Shown here one piece after another: positions 12,123-23,916 of a stretch of 64,000 bases of DNA. Made by a program: the position numbers and the translations under genes. Each line of letters starts with the position of its first letter. The first letter of the stretch is position 1. Origin of the DNA: Viridothelium virens (Eukaryota; Ascomycota; Dothideomycetes; Trypetheliales; Trypetheliaceae); NCBI GenBank assembly GCA_010094025.1, contig ML991861.1:32874-96873 (forward strand), in the 5' to 3' direction. Below the pieces are notes generated by a model that had not been told where the DNA came from, did not search any database, and worked only from the letters and a program-made list of their open reading frames with translations.

Positions 12123-13957
12123 ATGTTTCCAGCTTTGCTCACGGCATCGGATTGTACCTCTCATGTGCATCTTGTCATCGGCTCGAACCCTCTGGCTGGT
12201 GCTCGTTGCACCAAGTCCCTTGAGGTTGGCGCAAAACCGATCCTCATTGCTCCTGAGGATTCTCGACTTCATTATGGACTGGTCAGCAGGATTGATGCTG
12301 GTGAAGTGAGATGGATCAAAAGAGAATTTCAAGATAATGATCTGACAACTCTGGGGAGGGAAGAGGTTGACTATGTAGTTGACGCCGTTTTCGTGACCAA
12401 AGGGAGACAGGCGCAGAGTGAGTTTAAGAGTTTCTATGCTATCTTCTATATAGAAATTACGAGTAGGAAGACATGTCAACTGATAATTCAATGCGTTCAG
12501 GTCCCTATATATCCAATCTCTGCCGCCGCCTTCGCATTCCGGTCAACGTCGCTGATGCACCCAATCTCTGCACCTTCACAATCCTCTCTACACACTCTGA
12601 TGGACCTTTGCAAATCGGTGTGACAACATCAGGCAAGGGATGCAAAATGGCATCCCGAATCCGTCGCGAAATCTCAAAGGCTCTTCCCCCGAACTTGGGC
12701 ACTGGCGTCGAAAGACTAGGAATTATCCGGCGAAGGATATGGGAAGAAGACCACGCAGCAGAAATGGCCGTAACCGGCGAGCTCGAGGACGACGACGACG
12801 GCGAAGGCCAAACATCCGCCTTCAACAGACTCATCACACCCGAAGACGTCGAGGCAGTCCGAACCCGACGAATGCGCTGGCTCGCTCAAATCTGCGAATA
12901 TTGGCCCCTCGCCCGACTCGCCAGCCTCACCGACGCCGACATCGATTCCGTCCTAAAAAGCTATCCCACCACCCTCCCCTCCTCCGCCAACACCCTCAAC
13001 TCCAGTCCCTCCACCCACGCCACTCCCCCACCCCCACCTCTCCCCCTCCCCAGCCCTCTCCTCCCACCCCGCCGCGGCCTCATCATCCTCGCGGGCTCAG
13101 GCCCAGGCCACCCCTCCCTCCTCACCCTCGCCACCCTGCACGCCATCCGCGCCGCCTCCCTAATCCTCGCCGACAAGCTCGTGCCCTCCGGGATCCTCGC
13201 CCTAATCCCTCGGCGCACCCCCGTCGAGATCGCACGGAAATTCCCAGGGAACGCCGACGCCGCGCAGGACGAGCTACTACGTCTTGGGCTCTCGGCGCTG
13301 GAGCAAGGGAAAACGGTGGTGCGTCTGAAGCAGGGAGATCCTTATTTGTATGGGCGTGGCGCCGAGGAGCTGGCGTGGTTTCGGGAGAGGGGCTGGGGCG
13401 AGCGCGTGCTGGTGCTGCCCGGGGTGACGAGCGCGTTGGCGGGGCCGCTGTTTGCGGGGGTGCCGGCGACGCATCGCGGGGTGGCGGATCAGGTGGTGGT
13501 GTTGACGGGGACGGGGAGGAAGGGGGCGAGGACGGAGAGTCCGGCGTTTGGGCCGACGAGGACGTGTGTGTTTTTGATGGCGTTGCATCGGTTGGGGGAG
13601 GTGGTGAAGGGGCTAGCTGGTCAGTCGCTGGATTCTGCCTCCGGAGGTGATGGGTTGGAGACGAAGGAGCGGTGGCCGGAGCAGACGCCGTGTGCGGTGA
13701 TTGAACGGGCGTCGTGCCCAGATCAGAGAGTGATTCGAACGACGTTGGAGTTTGTTTGTGCGGCCGTTGAGGAAGAGGGGAGTAGGCCACCTGGTTTGCT
13801 GGTGGTTGGTGCTGCGTGTGAAGTCTTGCATAAACCGAAGCAAAGGTGGGTAGTTGAAGAAGGGTTGGGAATCAATGGCAATATAGAAGAACTGGGCCGA
13901 GTTGGCGATTGGAATTCCCTCCAGGAGATATGCCAGAAAGGGACAGCTCCAGAATAG
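12123..13957 (+). CDS. Siroheme synthase: precorrin-2 dehydrogenase/chelatase fused to uroporphyrinogen-III C-methyltransferase
   Basis: Two exons, 12123-12417 and 12501-13957 (GTGAGT donor, TTCAG acceptor, phase 1); 583 residues. The N-terminal third resembles Met8/CysG-N: a Rossmann start (VHLVIGSNPLAGARC), the VNVADAP segment with the catalytic-type Asp, and TSGKGCKMASRIRREI. A Pro/Ser-rich linker (~residues 270-305) follows. The C-terminal half is a tetrapyrrole methylase: LIILAGSGPGHPSLLTL, VVRLKQGDPYLYGRGAEE and VLPGVTSALAGP. It methylates uroporphyrinogen III twice using S-adenosylmethionine, then oxidises precorrin-2 and inserts iron, making siroheme for sulfite and nitrite reductases. 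Budding yeast splits these activities between Met1 and Met8. GC content rises sharply across the linker, and large open frames there on both strands are compositional shadows. Confidence 0.92.
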
Positions 13958-14624
13958 GAAAAAAACCAGACTTCTTCAAGCTAGGTAAAACGACTCCATT
14001 CGAACAGAGCTCGAAAATCCGGCCCACCAGTTTCGGGATGTCTAATGGCAGAATGATTTCCTGCGTTCCCTTTCCCTCTCAATTCGACTTTTGAGAATGC
14101 AAATATCATTTTCAATGCCTCTCTCCTTCTTTCCACATCAAATATTCCAATTTAACGAAAAAAGGGATCGCACACAATTCCATATACTCATCGTGATGTG
14201 TGTGGAACTCAGCCTCATCTCCTAAAATCACCACCAATGACCAGGTCATCCACCCACGTCAGATTTCCTACACTTTGCATGAACCGCGACCGCGCATCGT
14301 ATGACGTATCGACTATCCCTCACAGCTGTTTGAGGGATCTGACCATCGCATGATGCGCTTTCTCTGCAGTAAGGGGGAAGAGTAAGCTCACCAAAGCACG
14401 GCTCCCCACGACTGTGCCTCTTTGCCTTCAGCAGACCCAAACCCTCTCAAGTTGTAATTACATGTCTGCTGACATGGTTATGGCTGGCAAGTATTCTATA
14501 ATATGGGAATGGGTTTCCTGAAATTCCATATCCTACAAGTTCTGAGTTTGAGTTGCTTCAATTTACAGCTTTCGCTTTTGGTCGTCGTTGTCAATTCTAT
14601 TGGAGTATCCTCTATAAATTTATC
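13958..14624. other. Intergenic
   Basis: About 670 bp between two genes on the same strand. Nothing coding or repetitive recognised; it must contain the siroheme synthase 3' end and the promoter of the small secreted-protein gene. Confidence 0.5.
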
Positions 14625-15207
14625 ATGGCATCCCCTATTTCCATCCTTTTGATTTTTATGCTCGCTTCTCTTTCTCTTATACCCACAGTCAACTCAGGTA
14701 TTAACCCGTCCCCAAACCCCAAATCCTACACGCCTCTTTCCTTCCCATAGTCTACGGACTAATCCCTCTCCAGATGCTGTCAACCCCTTACTCCAACCCC
14801 GTCAAGGCTCGCCAACCTCCAGCATCGTCTACTGGCCCTCCTACTCCGATGTCTCCAACCCAGCTCTGCCAGTCCGCAGCACCCCTGTTGGCGGCTCCAC
14901 GGTCAAACTGCCCATCGGCATTACCACTGTTCCAGGGACAGTTACGGCGCCTAATAGAGCAGGGCAATTAAAGGCTGAGGCCACTTCATCGGGCCAATCT
15001 AGCGTCACCAATACGGTGAACTCGCCGATTACTGCTCAAGGGAGTGGCCATTCAGAGGCGTCGAGCACAGCGACCCCTCATGCAACTACAAGCGCGGCTC
15101 AAGGTCTAGGAGAGCGGGACGTGATGATGTGGTGCCTGGTGATGGGTGTATGGGTGACGCTATTTGGCGGTATGGACCTATATGGATGGTTGTTACTGCC
15201 ATTGTAA
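14625..15207 (+). CDS. Small secreted Ser/Thr-rich protein, probably GPI-anchored
   Basis: Two exons, 14625-14697 and 14774-15207, phase 1, 76-bp intron with a GGACTAAT branch; 168 residues. Residues 1-24 form a clear signal peptide, and the intron falls at its cleavage region. The mature part is Ser/Thr/Pro-rich without cysteines until the C-terminus. The last ~27 residues are hydrophobic (MMWCLVMGVWVTLFGG onward), preceded by small residues (TTSAAQGLG) that could hold a GPI attachment site. I recognise no family. Cell-surface or wall attachment is inferred from this architecture alone; the C-terminal hydrophobic stretch could instead be a type I membrane anchor. Confidence 0.68.
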
Positions 15208-15599
15208 GGACACGAAAGGAGACGAACCACCTCAGAGACGTAGGTATCGAGGGATGTACGACTATACGATGTACCGAAAGCATGTCAGAGATGTCCAGGC
15301 TGGCTTCATGATTTACGGCTCCATTGTTTCAGCTTTGAAGGCAAAGTAGATCGGTCTAGTGTAGGGAATTCCGGCACATTTGGGCGATGTGTCTTATCAA
15401 TTAGTCATAGCAATCGCATCAAACGACGCTGTGAAATGTCTCTCATTGTCGCAAGAATGAGGCCGCGATTGCGCGAAGCGCCGACCCCCGAAAGTGCGAG
15501 AATCGAAGGAAGGGGGTGGGAGAGATACCTGAACGTCTGATGCAGAGTGGTATGCCTTTGTCTATCTCTATGAACTCTTCTCGCGCCTTGTATATCCCA
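15208..15599. other. Convergent intergenic spacer
   Basis: 392 bp between the 3' ends of the secreted-protein gene and the ABC1 kinase gene. No feature recognised. Confidence 0.5.
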
Positions 15600-17722
15600 T
15601 CACCCTTCAAAAACACCATGATTCAAGTCAACCCCGAAATCCTTAGCCATGCTCTTCATCTTCCCCTCCAGCTCATCTTCCATGCCCATACCTTGGCCCG
15701 CCCACTGCTTGAGCTTGGCCCACCAGAAGATTAGATCACTCCCGAACATCACAACTTTGAATTTCGCATGGTCCCACCAGCCCTTGATTTCTTGGTTCCA
15801 AGATCGCTTCCTACTCTCAGCCAATGCTCGACTCGCCCAGGTGCCCGTGATCTTGATGCGATTCACAGGCGATCCGAGGAACTGGTTATTACCCTGCACG
15901 ATTCTCAGATTGCGGCCCAAGAAGAGCAGTTCTCTGGGGAAGTTTTCTTCCTCAGCAAGTAATTTCTTAATGCCACTGCGCATACGCATCTGCATCTCGT
16001 ACGCCCGCTCCTGGGCCTCCTTACCCTTCAACTCTTTGCCCAATCCCGCCGCGGTGCTCCCGTCACCACCCTCATACGGTCGCATGAGCGTCGCAGAGGC
16101 GAAGATATCCGGAGCCGCGATGCCCCAGCTTTTCGCAATCTCGCTGATGGCATCGTTGTCGAAGATCATCAAACTCCGCCAGAACCGCGCGTATTGGAGT
16201 CGGAAAGTGGGAGACATGTCGATGTAGAGGCCGTGATCGAGAAGCACCAGTTCGGATTTTCCGGAGGGTTGGCGTCGGATGAGGATGTTGCCGGGGTGCG
16301 GATCGCAGTGGACAAAGCCCCAGAGGAACATTTGCGCGCTGAAGAGATCTGTCATAGTTTGCATAACTTGCGGGAGCGATACTCCAAGGCCGCCATCGCC
16401 TTGGGGGCCTTTCCATTGGGTTCGAGAAGGTTTCAGACGCTCATGATTGGGATCAGGAGCTGGTGTAGGGGAGGGTTTAGAGGATGGAGGATCTAACGGA
16501 GTACCCCTGCAGCCTGGTGAGCCACGACGCCAGCCTCCGTGCCAAGGTTTGGTGATGCCATCTTTGTCCCAGAGACGTACGCCTTCTATCCATTCGGCAG
16601 TCATGACACGTTTTGAGGAAAGTTCATGATAAACGCGCGGAATGTGGACGCGGTCGCGCAGACGCGGCTCGGCGGCTATGTACTTTGCCATTTTCTCAGA
16701 GTTCTGGGCTTCGTTTTGAAAGTCTGTCTCGAGCATAAGGCGTTCGGTAATGTAGGGGACAAGGCTGTACATGGGTATATCAAACCAGTATGTATAGATG
16801 CGCGCAACGATCCTATGGAATGTTAGGACAGGCTTTAATGATAAACCCAATGATTGGCGAGATTACTCGTCTATCCTCACTTGAAAGCCCACAAATCCCA
16901 ACCAACCTGTCTCTGGATCTCTCTTTTCTGGATCTTGATCGCAACCTCTCTCCCATCCTCCAAGCGCGCCCAATGGACTTGGGCTACACTTGCACTTGCC
17001 TTGGCTGTCCGCTCCATGACACCTTTCTTGCCTTCCTGCACATCTGCTGGATCAAAGCTTACTCCAAAGACTTCCTCTACCCTTTTACCGAAGTCTTCCT
17101 CTATGACTCTTCGCACATCTTTCCACGAGTTTTGTGGTGCATCATCGAACATCTTTGCGAACATCTTCTGAAACTCTGGTGGCAGGATGGCGCTTTGCAT
17201 AGCGATCGCCTGTCCGATCTTCAAGTAGAGGCCCCCGTTTGTAGACAGCAAGTCACAGAGCATTTGTGCATTCCGAGCGTGAAGGTCTTTTATCGATTTT
17301 GCAAGCGGAGGATGGGCACGGAAATTGATCTTGTAATCCAAGGCTGCTATTGTTCCAAAGATGAAGGTTCGACCCGAGCGGGTGAGGACGGAATCATAAT
17401 AGCGAGTGTCAAGGTACCAGATGGCAACAGAGGCGAGGGAGGTGTAGAGCAGACGCCGGAGCCATTTGCGTGAGCGATGATATGTTCTTGGAGGCCTCGG
17501 CTTGGGCAGTGAAGAAGGCGAAGGAGGCCTGAGAGGTTCAAATCGTCCATGCTGGGAGAGTCGTGAAGAAGAATGTATTTTGTAGGTTTGAGTAAATACG
17601 AAGTTGCTCGCACGAGGGTTTCTTGATGTAGGTGTAACTAATTTTGCTGGTAGGGAATGCAGAGACTGGGAGCTCCATTGCCGGGCGCATCGCGAGCAAA
17701 CGCCCGGCAGCCCCAAAATCAT
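15600..17722 (-). CDS. ABC1/UbiB-family atypical kinase, mitochondrial (Cqd2/Mcp2, ADCK1/5-like)
   Basis: Two exons, 17722-16881 and 16812-15600, phase 2, 68-bp intron; 684 residues from the ATG at 17722. An in-frame ATG at 17794 would add 24 residues; the open frame continues further but runs toward the neighbouring gene. The N-terminus is rich in Arg/Ser with few acids, a likely mitochondrial presequence, followed by a membrane segment (RRLLYTSLASVAIWYLD). Family marks: GGLYLKIGQAIAMQSAILP (the KxGQ motif), an Ala/Ser loop SASVAQVHWARL in place of the glycine loop, VAIKIQ with the lysine, ETDFQNEAQN, HCDPHPGNIL and LLDHG in place of DFG. Members regulate coenzyme Q distribution and mitochondrial lipid balance. 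A Pro-rich insert of ~50 residues interrupts the kinase core. Confidence 0.88.
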
Positions 17723-17994
17723 TGTATTTAGGAGTTGAGAGGAGGTGGCGGCCAAGAGTCGTTCATTGAGGAAAGATATGGTGACGCCATTCATCGCAGA
17801 TTTCCGTATCCGGTCTAGAGCCCTGACCATGGGACGTTCAAGGCGATCAACGACTCTTCCGCTGCTGCTTTTCTTCTTCCTCGGACGGCAACATATAGTA
17901 GGGGAAAGATTGCGCAAGGTAGATTGAAGACATGGGTGCGGTCTTTTTGGCAAATCTCTTCCTTCAAGCTGTCCATGGGTTTGAGATGGTCTCC

Positions 17995-18579
17995 TTATGC
18001 TGGAGTCCGAGGCCGGATCTTCTTCAGCATCTTCCCTGCCTTTCCAGCCCATCGGCGTGGATTGAAGCGTGCTTTTCCTTCTCCCTCTGCAGCTGTTTCT
18101 TCGTCTGGTTCAGATTCCCATGCTGCGTTCTCTGGCTTCTTTGCTTCCTCCACAGCCGCCCAAGCCTGGAACGTTACCTTTCCTATTTCCACATCATTAC
18201 CTTCTCCTTCACTGCCTACCAGCTCACGGTCATCCCCTTCAAATTCCTCTCGCTCGACGATCAGCTCGGCTTGCCCACTGTCTGCCCATCGTTCTCCATT
18301 GATCGTTTCTAGTTCAAGTGTCATGTGCTCATCTCTCGTAATTTCTACTTGCGCAGCTCTACGCGCCACTCGCCGTCCGCGAGCAGTTTCCACTGAAGCT
18401 CCGGCGCAATGACACTTTGCACAGCGATCTTCAAATGGCACTGATCGGAGTTGTAAAGCCGGGCAATAGGGGTTCACTCCGGGATTGTTGTATTTGGTCC
18501 TGGCTGTAGGGCATCGAGCAATCCCCCAGCGAAAAGAGTGGCCGCAGCCTTGGTACTTGGTCCACAGGTCAAGACACAT
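17995..18579 (-). CDS. Hypothetical Cys-containing protein, 194 residues
   Basis: Single-exon frame from the ATG at 18579; the frame is open a few codons upstream but only with a TTG. The first ~70 residues hold a Cys/His cluster (C2, C12-x-H, C21, C37, C50, then CAKCHC around 53-58), which could bind metal. The remainder is acidic and low in complexity and ends in a basic tail (RRWAGKAGKMLKKIRPR). Similar short proteins beginning with a few cysteines are common in filamentous fungi, but I recognise no named family and assign no function. It lies about 270 bp upstream of the ABC1 kinase on the same strand. Confidence 0.5.
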   Translation of the reverse strand: MCLDLWTKYQGCGHSFRWGIARCPTARTKYNNPGVNPYCPALQLRSVPFEDRCAKCHCAGASVETARGRRVARRAAQVEITRDEHMTLELETINGERWADSGQAELIVEREEFEGDDRELVGSEGEGNDVEIGKVTFQAWAAVEEAKKPENAAWESEPDEETAAEGEGKARFNPRRWAGKAGKMLKKIRPRTPA

Positions 18580-19423
18580 TGTGAGCAATGATATTAGGAT
18601 ATCAGCCCCTTGGATTGACGAGATTCTTATGTCTTTGTGTGGACTGGAAGCGCGTTTGTTGTTGCGTCTTGATAAACAAAAGTGCAGCTTGTTTCTATCA
18701 AACGCACTAGCACGCCATGACTATCACAAGGAGGCAAATGTGTTTCTATATGGTGATGACAAACTTGTAACTCCTGCTCACACTTTTGTTTTGATCACTA
18801 TTTGACGTCAACACAGATACATAAGCAACCTACCTTACCGCGGCTGGGGGTTTCCTCAACTGGTAATTAATACAATGTTACCTCAGTTTAATTATTATGA
18901 CCATGTTGGCCCATGTTCAGGCGGTGTTAACATGGACCAACAAGGTCATAACAGTAAAGTCGAAATAACATTATGTTAATTACCAGTTGAAGAACCCCCC
19001 AGCCGCGGTAAAGTAGCACCCCAACATTAAGGGATGCAATATAAAGTGTCGACGGGGCGCACGAAGACTCAGGGACACTGTGACTTGCTGGAGTTCAAGA
19101 TCTTGCTGGGGGCCTCTCGGGTCGTAGAACGCTAGAATAGTACTACCACCGAGATCCTCCCCTCGTTCTGCAACATCCCACAAATGCACTTGTCTACGGT
19201 CCTCAAGCACGTACTGCTGAGGGACCCCCCGAATCCATGCAGGCTAATAGAGATGTGTGAACCAAACCAATGCAATTTGGTAAGATCAGTATGTTGCTCG
19301 GTTATCCTTTCGACTTCGCAAGCTATCTATGCTTGCTAGCAATACAATAGGATGCAGTAGCATACAGAACACCTTTTGGCAAATTTTCCGCCAGAGATAG
19401 ATGGGATCCCCAAAAATTCAGTC
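18580..19423. other. Intergenic containing a foldback element
   Basis: About 840 bp between the Cys-containing gene and the end of the gamma-COP gene. The inverted-repeat element at 18833-19013 is the only structure recognised; no coding frame is convincing. Confidence 0.55.
18833..19013. mobile_element. Foldback MITE with TA flanks (Tc1/mariner-pogo type suspected)
   Basis: The 181-bp unit is almost entirely one inverted repeat. The outer 38 bases of the left end and the reverse complement of the right end agree at 35 of 38 positions, starting with CCTTACCGCGGCTGGGGG. Pairing continues, with more mismatches, through to matching TATGACC and CCATGTT blocks, leaving a loop of only about ten bases near 18920. 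Each end is flanked by TA (18831-18832 and 19014-19015), the target duplication expected of Tc1/mariner-superfamily elements. It has no coding capacity and would depend on a transposase elsewhere. Confidence 0.78.
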
Positions 19424-22400
19424 TCAAGAAACGCTACCAACCATGAGCGCCGCAACGCCTTCTTCTTCCGCCCTGGCTTCGATCTTCATCGTGACGCCAG
19501 CTTTGGCACTATACGCCATCCGGACCATGGCAGCTACCTTCCCACCCGAAACCGTCTTACCGTACAATTTCAAGGTATGCGTGCTGTTGCTGAGGGTGAC
19601 TTCCGTGCCATCTAAAGGCTGAAGACAGAGGGTCTTTGTAAGCGTTTCTGTAGCTTCTGTAAGGCTTATTAGTAGCTGCATTTGGGACACAGACTCATGA
19701 GAAAGATACTGACCAGCTATGCTCTTCATGTTGCTGAGCTGTAATGTCTCGCTTGCTTCTTCGCCAGCGCCTGCTTGCTCCCAGACATTGTCAAAGCTCC
19801 CCGCATATGCCGGAGTGACGTAGTCAGCGCCGTTGAGCTCGAGCTCCTCAATTTCGTACTCATCGTCATAACCCGTTTCTTCTGGTTCGTTCGTAGTGGG
19901 GTCAATCTCTCGGCTCGTAAATTTAAGCACGTTGCTGAAGCTTGTGGCGACAAAGCTGTTCTCGCCCTCTAGACGCTTGAAGGAAACATATACAGTGCCA
20001 GGTTCATTAGCCGTAAGTTTGGCGACGGGAATAATGTATTCCTCTTCTAGTGCAACTTCATCATCCTCGGATGTTGGCGTCGCGACCACGGAAACATCAG
20101 TAAGCACCACCTCAGCTAGAGTGTTCTTAATATCGAATTGCAAAACGATATGTTCTTTGAAGACGTGTTTGATAGCCGTGACAACGTATTCGGTCTCGCT
20201 TTCTGTAAGCTCGGCAATAGGTGAAGATTTCAGAACGCCACCAAATGCTGCAATTTCGGGAATACGTTGGAATTCTTGGGTGTATTTTTCTGTAAGTGCA
20301 GTCGCATTTTGCGATGCCTCGGCAACTGTACGAGTTGCAGGCTTAGGACCAGTCGATGGAGCTTTGAGCGTTGGTGTTGCAGTTGTGAGCTTCTTGGTAC
20401 GATCTTCCGCATCGGCTTGCTCTCGTGTAACGACTGGGATTTTCGAGAGGTCGAAAGCAGTGCCAAAAGTGTCTTTGTCATCAGAGGTAACGTACATGAC
20501 GAGTTGATGCTCCAGCACAGGGAGGGAGAACATGGAGTCTGAACCGGATTAGCTGATTGTAATTAGACGTTATGACTGCGTTTGACAAGCATACCATTTC
20601 GTACGAATTTGGACGACATTTCATCATCTTCTTCCATCAGCCGCAGATTGAGTGCAGCACGGTCACGGACTTCATCGTCAGTATCATCCAGGCACCGAGT
20701 TAGCAGTACTCGAACACTGCTTTTGACTTCAGGATCCTTTTGACCAACACCGAACTTGGCTAAAGCTGTGACAGCAGCAGCACGCACGATGGCATTCTCA
20801 AGGACCACACGGTTGTAAATGTAGCGAATGTACTTTGTTGGTTGACTTGTCTTGGGTCCTTCCATGCCAAGGAGATGTAATATCCGAACCGCGAGTTTCG
20901 TGAATTCGCAGTCTTCGATAAACTCGCACAAATGAGCCAAGGCTAGAAATGTCAACGTCAATAGTATTGTACAGTGTAAGTTGACTGACCATCTTCCTTG
21001 CTTTCAGGGACGAATTTAATTAGGTCGAACATGCTCTCCACCACACTGCGTTTGAACTCATAACCACCTTCGTCCCGCAATATTCCACTCAAGAATGCTA
21101 GCATGCCAGCCTGCTTGCTGGGGAACTTGAGGCATAATGTGCGAATAGCTTCGACGATTGTGACCTTGAATTCATCAGTTATCTCGGACATGAAGCCTGA
21201 TATTTGCTTCATTAACCGGTCAACGCTGGATTCGTTGCCCGTCTTGAGGAGCGTCGTGATAGCAAAAGTGGCGATGGAACGATTGCTGTTGGAGATGAGA
21301 GACTCGATATCGGGATTGCATGATCTGACGGCATCGGGCTTGAAAGAAGCGAAATTGTGGAGAATACGGATAGCCGCAAATTTCGTAACCGCGCGTGGAG
21401 ATGTAAGGAAAAGTTGGAGGACGTGAATAGCTTGAACAACTTCAGCATCGGTCACATCACGCATATCGCATATTGCCTTTGCCGCCTCAAAATTGACCAT
21501 TTCGCTCTTATGCCGTAACCAGCCGTCCAGGAGCTGCATCATTGGTTTTCTTAGACCTTGATCGTCCTCTGCTAATTTTGCCGCTAGTCTAACAAGCATG
21601 ACAGTAGCTGCTGGACTCTTCACCACACCAGCGGCACTATATTGCTGTACCATTTTGACGAGAGCCATCCGGTCGTGAGACCGCATCTGATAGAGGAGGC
21701 CAATTGCATGATATTGGGTCATGTAATTAGTGCTAGCAGTGAGCTGGGAATGCTGGCTACCTCCAAAGGAGAATACACCACCGGACTTTGATGCCGATGC
21801 TGCCTCTTGTGTTTCACTCTGCCATCTCCGGACAACATCTCGGGCGATGGGAAGGAGGTGATACGAGGAAACGAGGGCAGCGGAGGAGACGGAGGGTGTT
21901 TTGTCGACAATGGCAGTCTTTATAGGACGTTCAATGATTTGCGCCGTAGGAGCCTTGGATAGTTAGCATTGTCGATCGGTCTGAGAGTGCGTAGAACCAT
22001 ACATCTATTATCCTGCATAGCGCTCGTATTGCGTTTGCTCGATAGAGAACATCGCTGCCAACAGCAGTATCTTTCATGACACTATTTGTTATGACCATGA
22101 CATCTTCTGCGCTATGTGCCAACTCCTTGATAACGAGGTAGACCATTTGTCGCAAACTTGCATCTTTATTCTGGAAAAGCTTGGAGATACCAAAAAAGAG
22201 CTCGGTAGCTTCATTGGTAGGGAACTTCTCGCCCGTAAAAAGAAGCAAGGCGATCTTCGTCAAAAGGATCCGACATTTTCGAGGAGATATAGGGGAGGAA
22301 TTGAAGACGCGGGCTTTCCACAGGCTTTAGCGGTGCTGTGAACAGCTTGGTAGATTTGTATACCTTCTTGAAAGACAGCAGTTCGGTCTACCTTCACGGT

Positions 22401-22439
22401 AACGCCATCTGCGTCTTCATCCTTCTTATTGTAGCTCAT
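19424..22439 (-). CDS. SEC21: Coatomer subunit gamma (gamma-COP)
   Basis: Six exons: 22439-22364, 22313-22003, 21953-20990, 20942-20595, 20538-19714 and 19656-19424; all phases agree and give 918 residues, the normal gamma-COP length. The N-terminal two thirds is an adaptin-like alpha-solenoid: RKCRILLTKIALLLFTGEKF, ELFFGISKLFQNKD, YRANAIRALCRIID, MTQYHAIGLLYQMRSHDRMA, LDGWLRHKSEMVNFEAAKAI and VLLTRCLDDTDDEVRDRAAL. An acidic hinge and the appendage domain follow, ending with HTLKLYGKTVSGGKVAAMVR. It is part of the COPI coat that buds retrograde Golgi-to-ER vesicles. The last intron (19657-19713, 57 bp, CTACTAAT branch) is a multiple of three and has no stop, so it can be misread as coding. 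Removing it restores SIAEATETLTK, as expected for the family. Confidence 0.95.
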
Positions 22440-22882
22440 TTCGCCAGCACGCCAGCTCGGAGCGTGCGCCTGGTCGAAACTCCTTACACTTTCCAGGCGA
22501 TTACATGCAAGGTCTGGGGACGACTGCCTCTTAACCGACGAAAGGCTTAGGGTTGGGTCAATTGACTAGGTACTGCAAAAGAGGCGATTCTTCGGAGGGT
22601 TGAGGTGGGATTCAACTCAACGAGTTAAACACAAGGACTGGTAAATGTGTGAGCCTTTCGTTCAATCTCATGCCTGGTTTAATGTTTCGTGGCCAGGTGG
22701 AGTGGGATGAGGGTCACGTGGCGGAACTTTTTTGACGCGCGGGCATGAACTTGGGGAATTGCGCGTACAGGTTTTCCACAGGCAACGGGGGATTGATATT
22801 CTCAAGGCTACAGTCCTGAATTTTCTAAAGTCGCATCTCTTGCGTGTGAACAGTACTTTCTTTACCTCCCCTAAGATTCAAT
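22440..22882. promoter_or_regulatory. Divergent promoter, gamma-COP and phosducin-like genes
   Basis: 443 bp separating two start codons that face away from each other. It presumably holds both promoters; no specific elements assigned. Confidence 0.5.
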
Positions 22883-23916
22883 ATGGATATGCCTGTGAAC
22901 GTACCGGTGGACAATCCCAATGCAGACACCGAATGGTACAAAGCTCACGAATCAACGATGCTGTAATCCTGATACTGATGCAGGCAGGAATGATATCCTT
23001 CGCAAGCATGGAGTCATCCCAGAGAAACCCCCTTCTCCTACGCCAATGATTGAAGAAGCGATAGTCGAGGCTAGAAGATTGGCACATGAGAACCGACTAG
23101 AAGGCAAGGGCGTGGACGAGCTTGATGAGTTCGAAGACGAAGAGGATGACGAGTTTCTTGATACATACCGGTAAATGTGGCCAGAAGGTACACACGAGGA
23201 CGCTGCTAAGACAGCTTACAAGGCGAAAGCGCTTAGCAGAGCTCAACACGATTTCCTCGGCCTCGATTTTCAATCAAGTATACCCTCTGCAGAAGCCAGA
23301 TTATTCACGAGATGTGACTGAGGCTTCAGAGAAAACGTTTGTGCTAGTCCTTCTGACCTCTAGTCAAGGCACAAATGTTGAGTCCCAGCTCCTCATCGAG
23401 ATCTGGAGGGAACTGGCCAGACGTTTTGGAGACATCAAATTCTGTCAGATTCGAGGCGACATGTGCATCGAAGGATACCCCGAGAAGAACACACCAACAG
23501 TACTAATCTATAAGGACAAAGACATCAAACGGCAGATTGTGACGTTGCGGGAGCTTCGAGGGAGCCAGACAACCATAGAAGGTGGGTTCTCCTGTCTTTT
23601 GGTGCCGCAATGCTGGCTTGATGAAGCTGCACGGACGACCCCACAAGAGCTGTCAACCGCTCGCGTTTCCTTCCTGCCGTAAAGTCGTGCCACGGCTGTG
23701 ATTACTTTCATTAGAACTGGTCAAATCGGTTGCCGTTCTAAGGCTAATTAGTGCTTTGCAGACCTGGAACAAGTTTTAGTGTCCGTCGGGGCGATCAACC
23801 GAACAGATCCTCGCTTACAGCGCCAAAATAACGAGGACCCAACCCAACGAGACACCGTTCGATCAATGAAGAAATGTCAGCCGACAGAAGGAGACAGCGA
23901 CAGCGATTGGGACTGA
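22883..23916 (+). CDS. PLP2: Phosducin-like protein (Plp2-type, CCT co-chaperone)
   Basis: Four exons, 22883-22935, 22988-23170, 23223-23581 and 23762-23916; phases agree, 249 residues. The N-terminal helical part includes EWNDILRKHGVIPEKPPSP (the first intron splits the Trp codon), then an acidic FEDEEDDEFLDTYR helix. A thioredoxin-fold domain follows (VLLTSSQGTNVESQLL, KFCQIRGDMCIEGYPEKNTP, PTVLIYKDKDIKRQIVTL) without a CxxC redox pair, as expected for phosducins. The tail is acidic (EGDSDSDWD). Plp2/PDCL3 proteins assist folding of actin and tubulin by the CCT chaperonin. The third intron is unusually long for this window (180 bp). Confidence 0.9.

Noticed and set aside
12640-13790. Large Arg/Pro/Ser-rich frames (336 and 222 codons) on both strands
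   Set aside because: GC-rich shadows of the siroheme synthase exon; low-complexity products with no domain.
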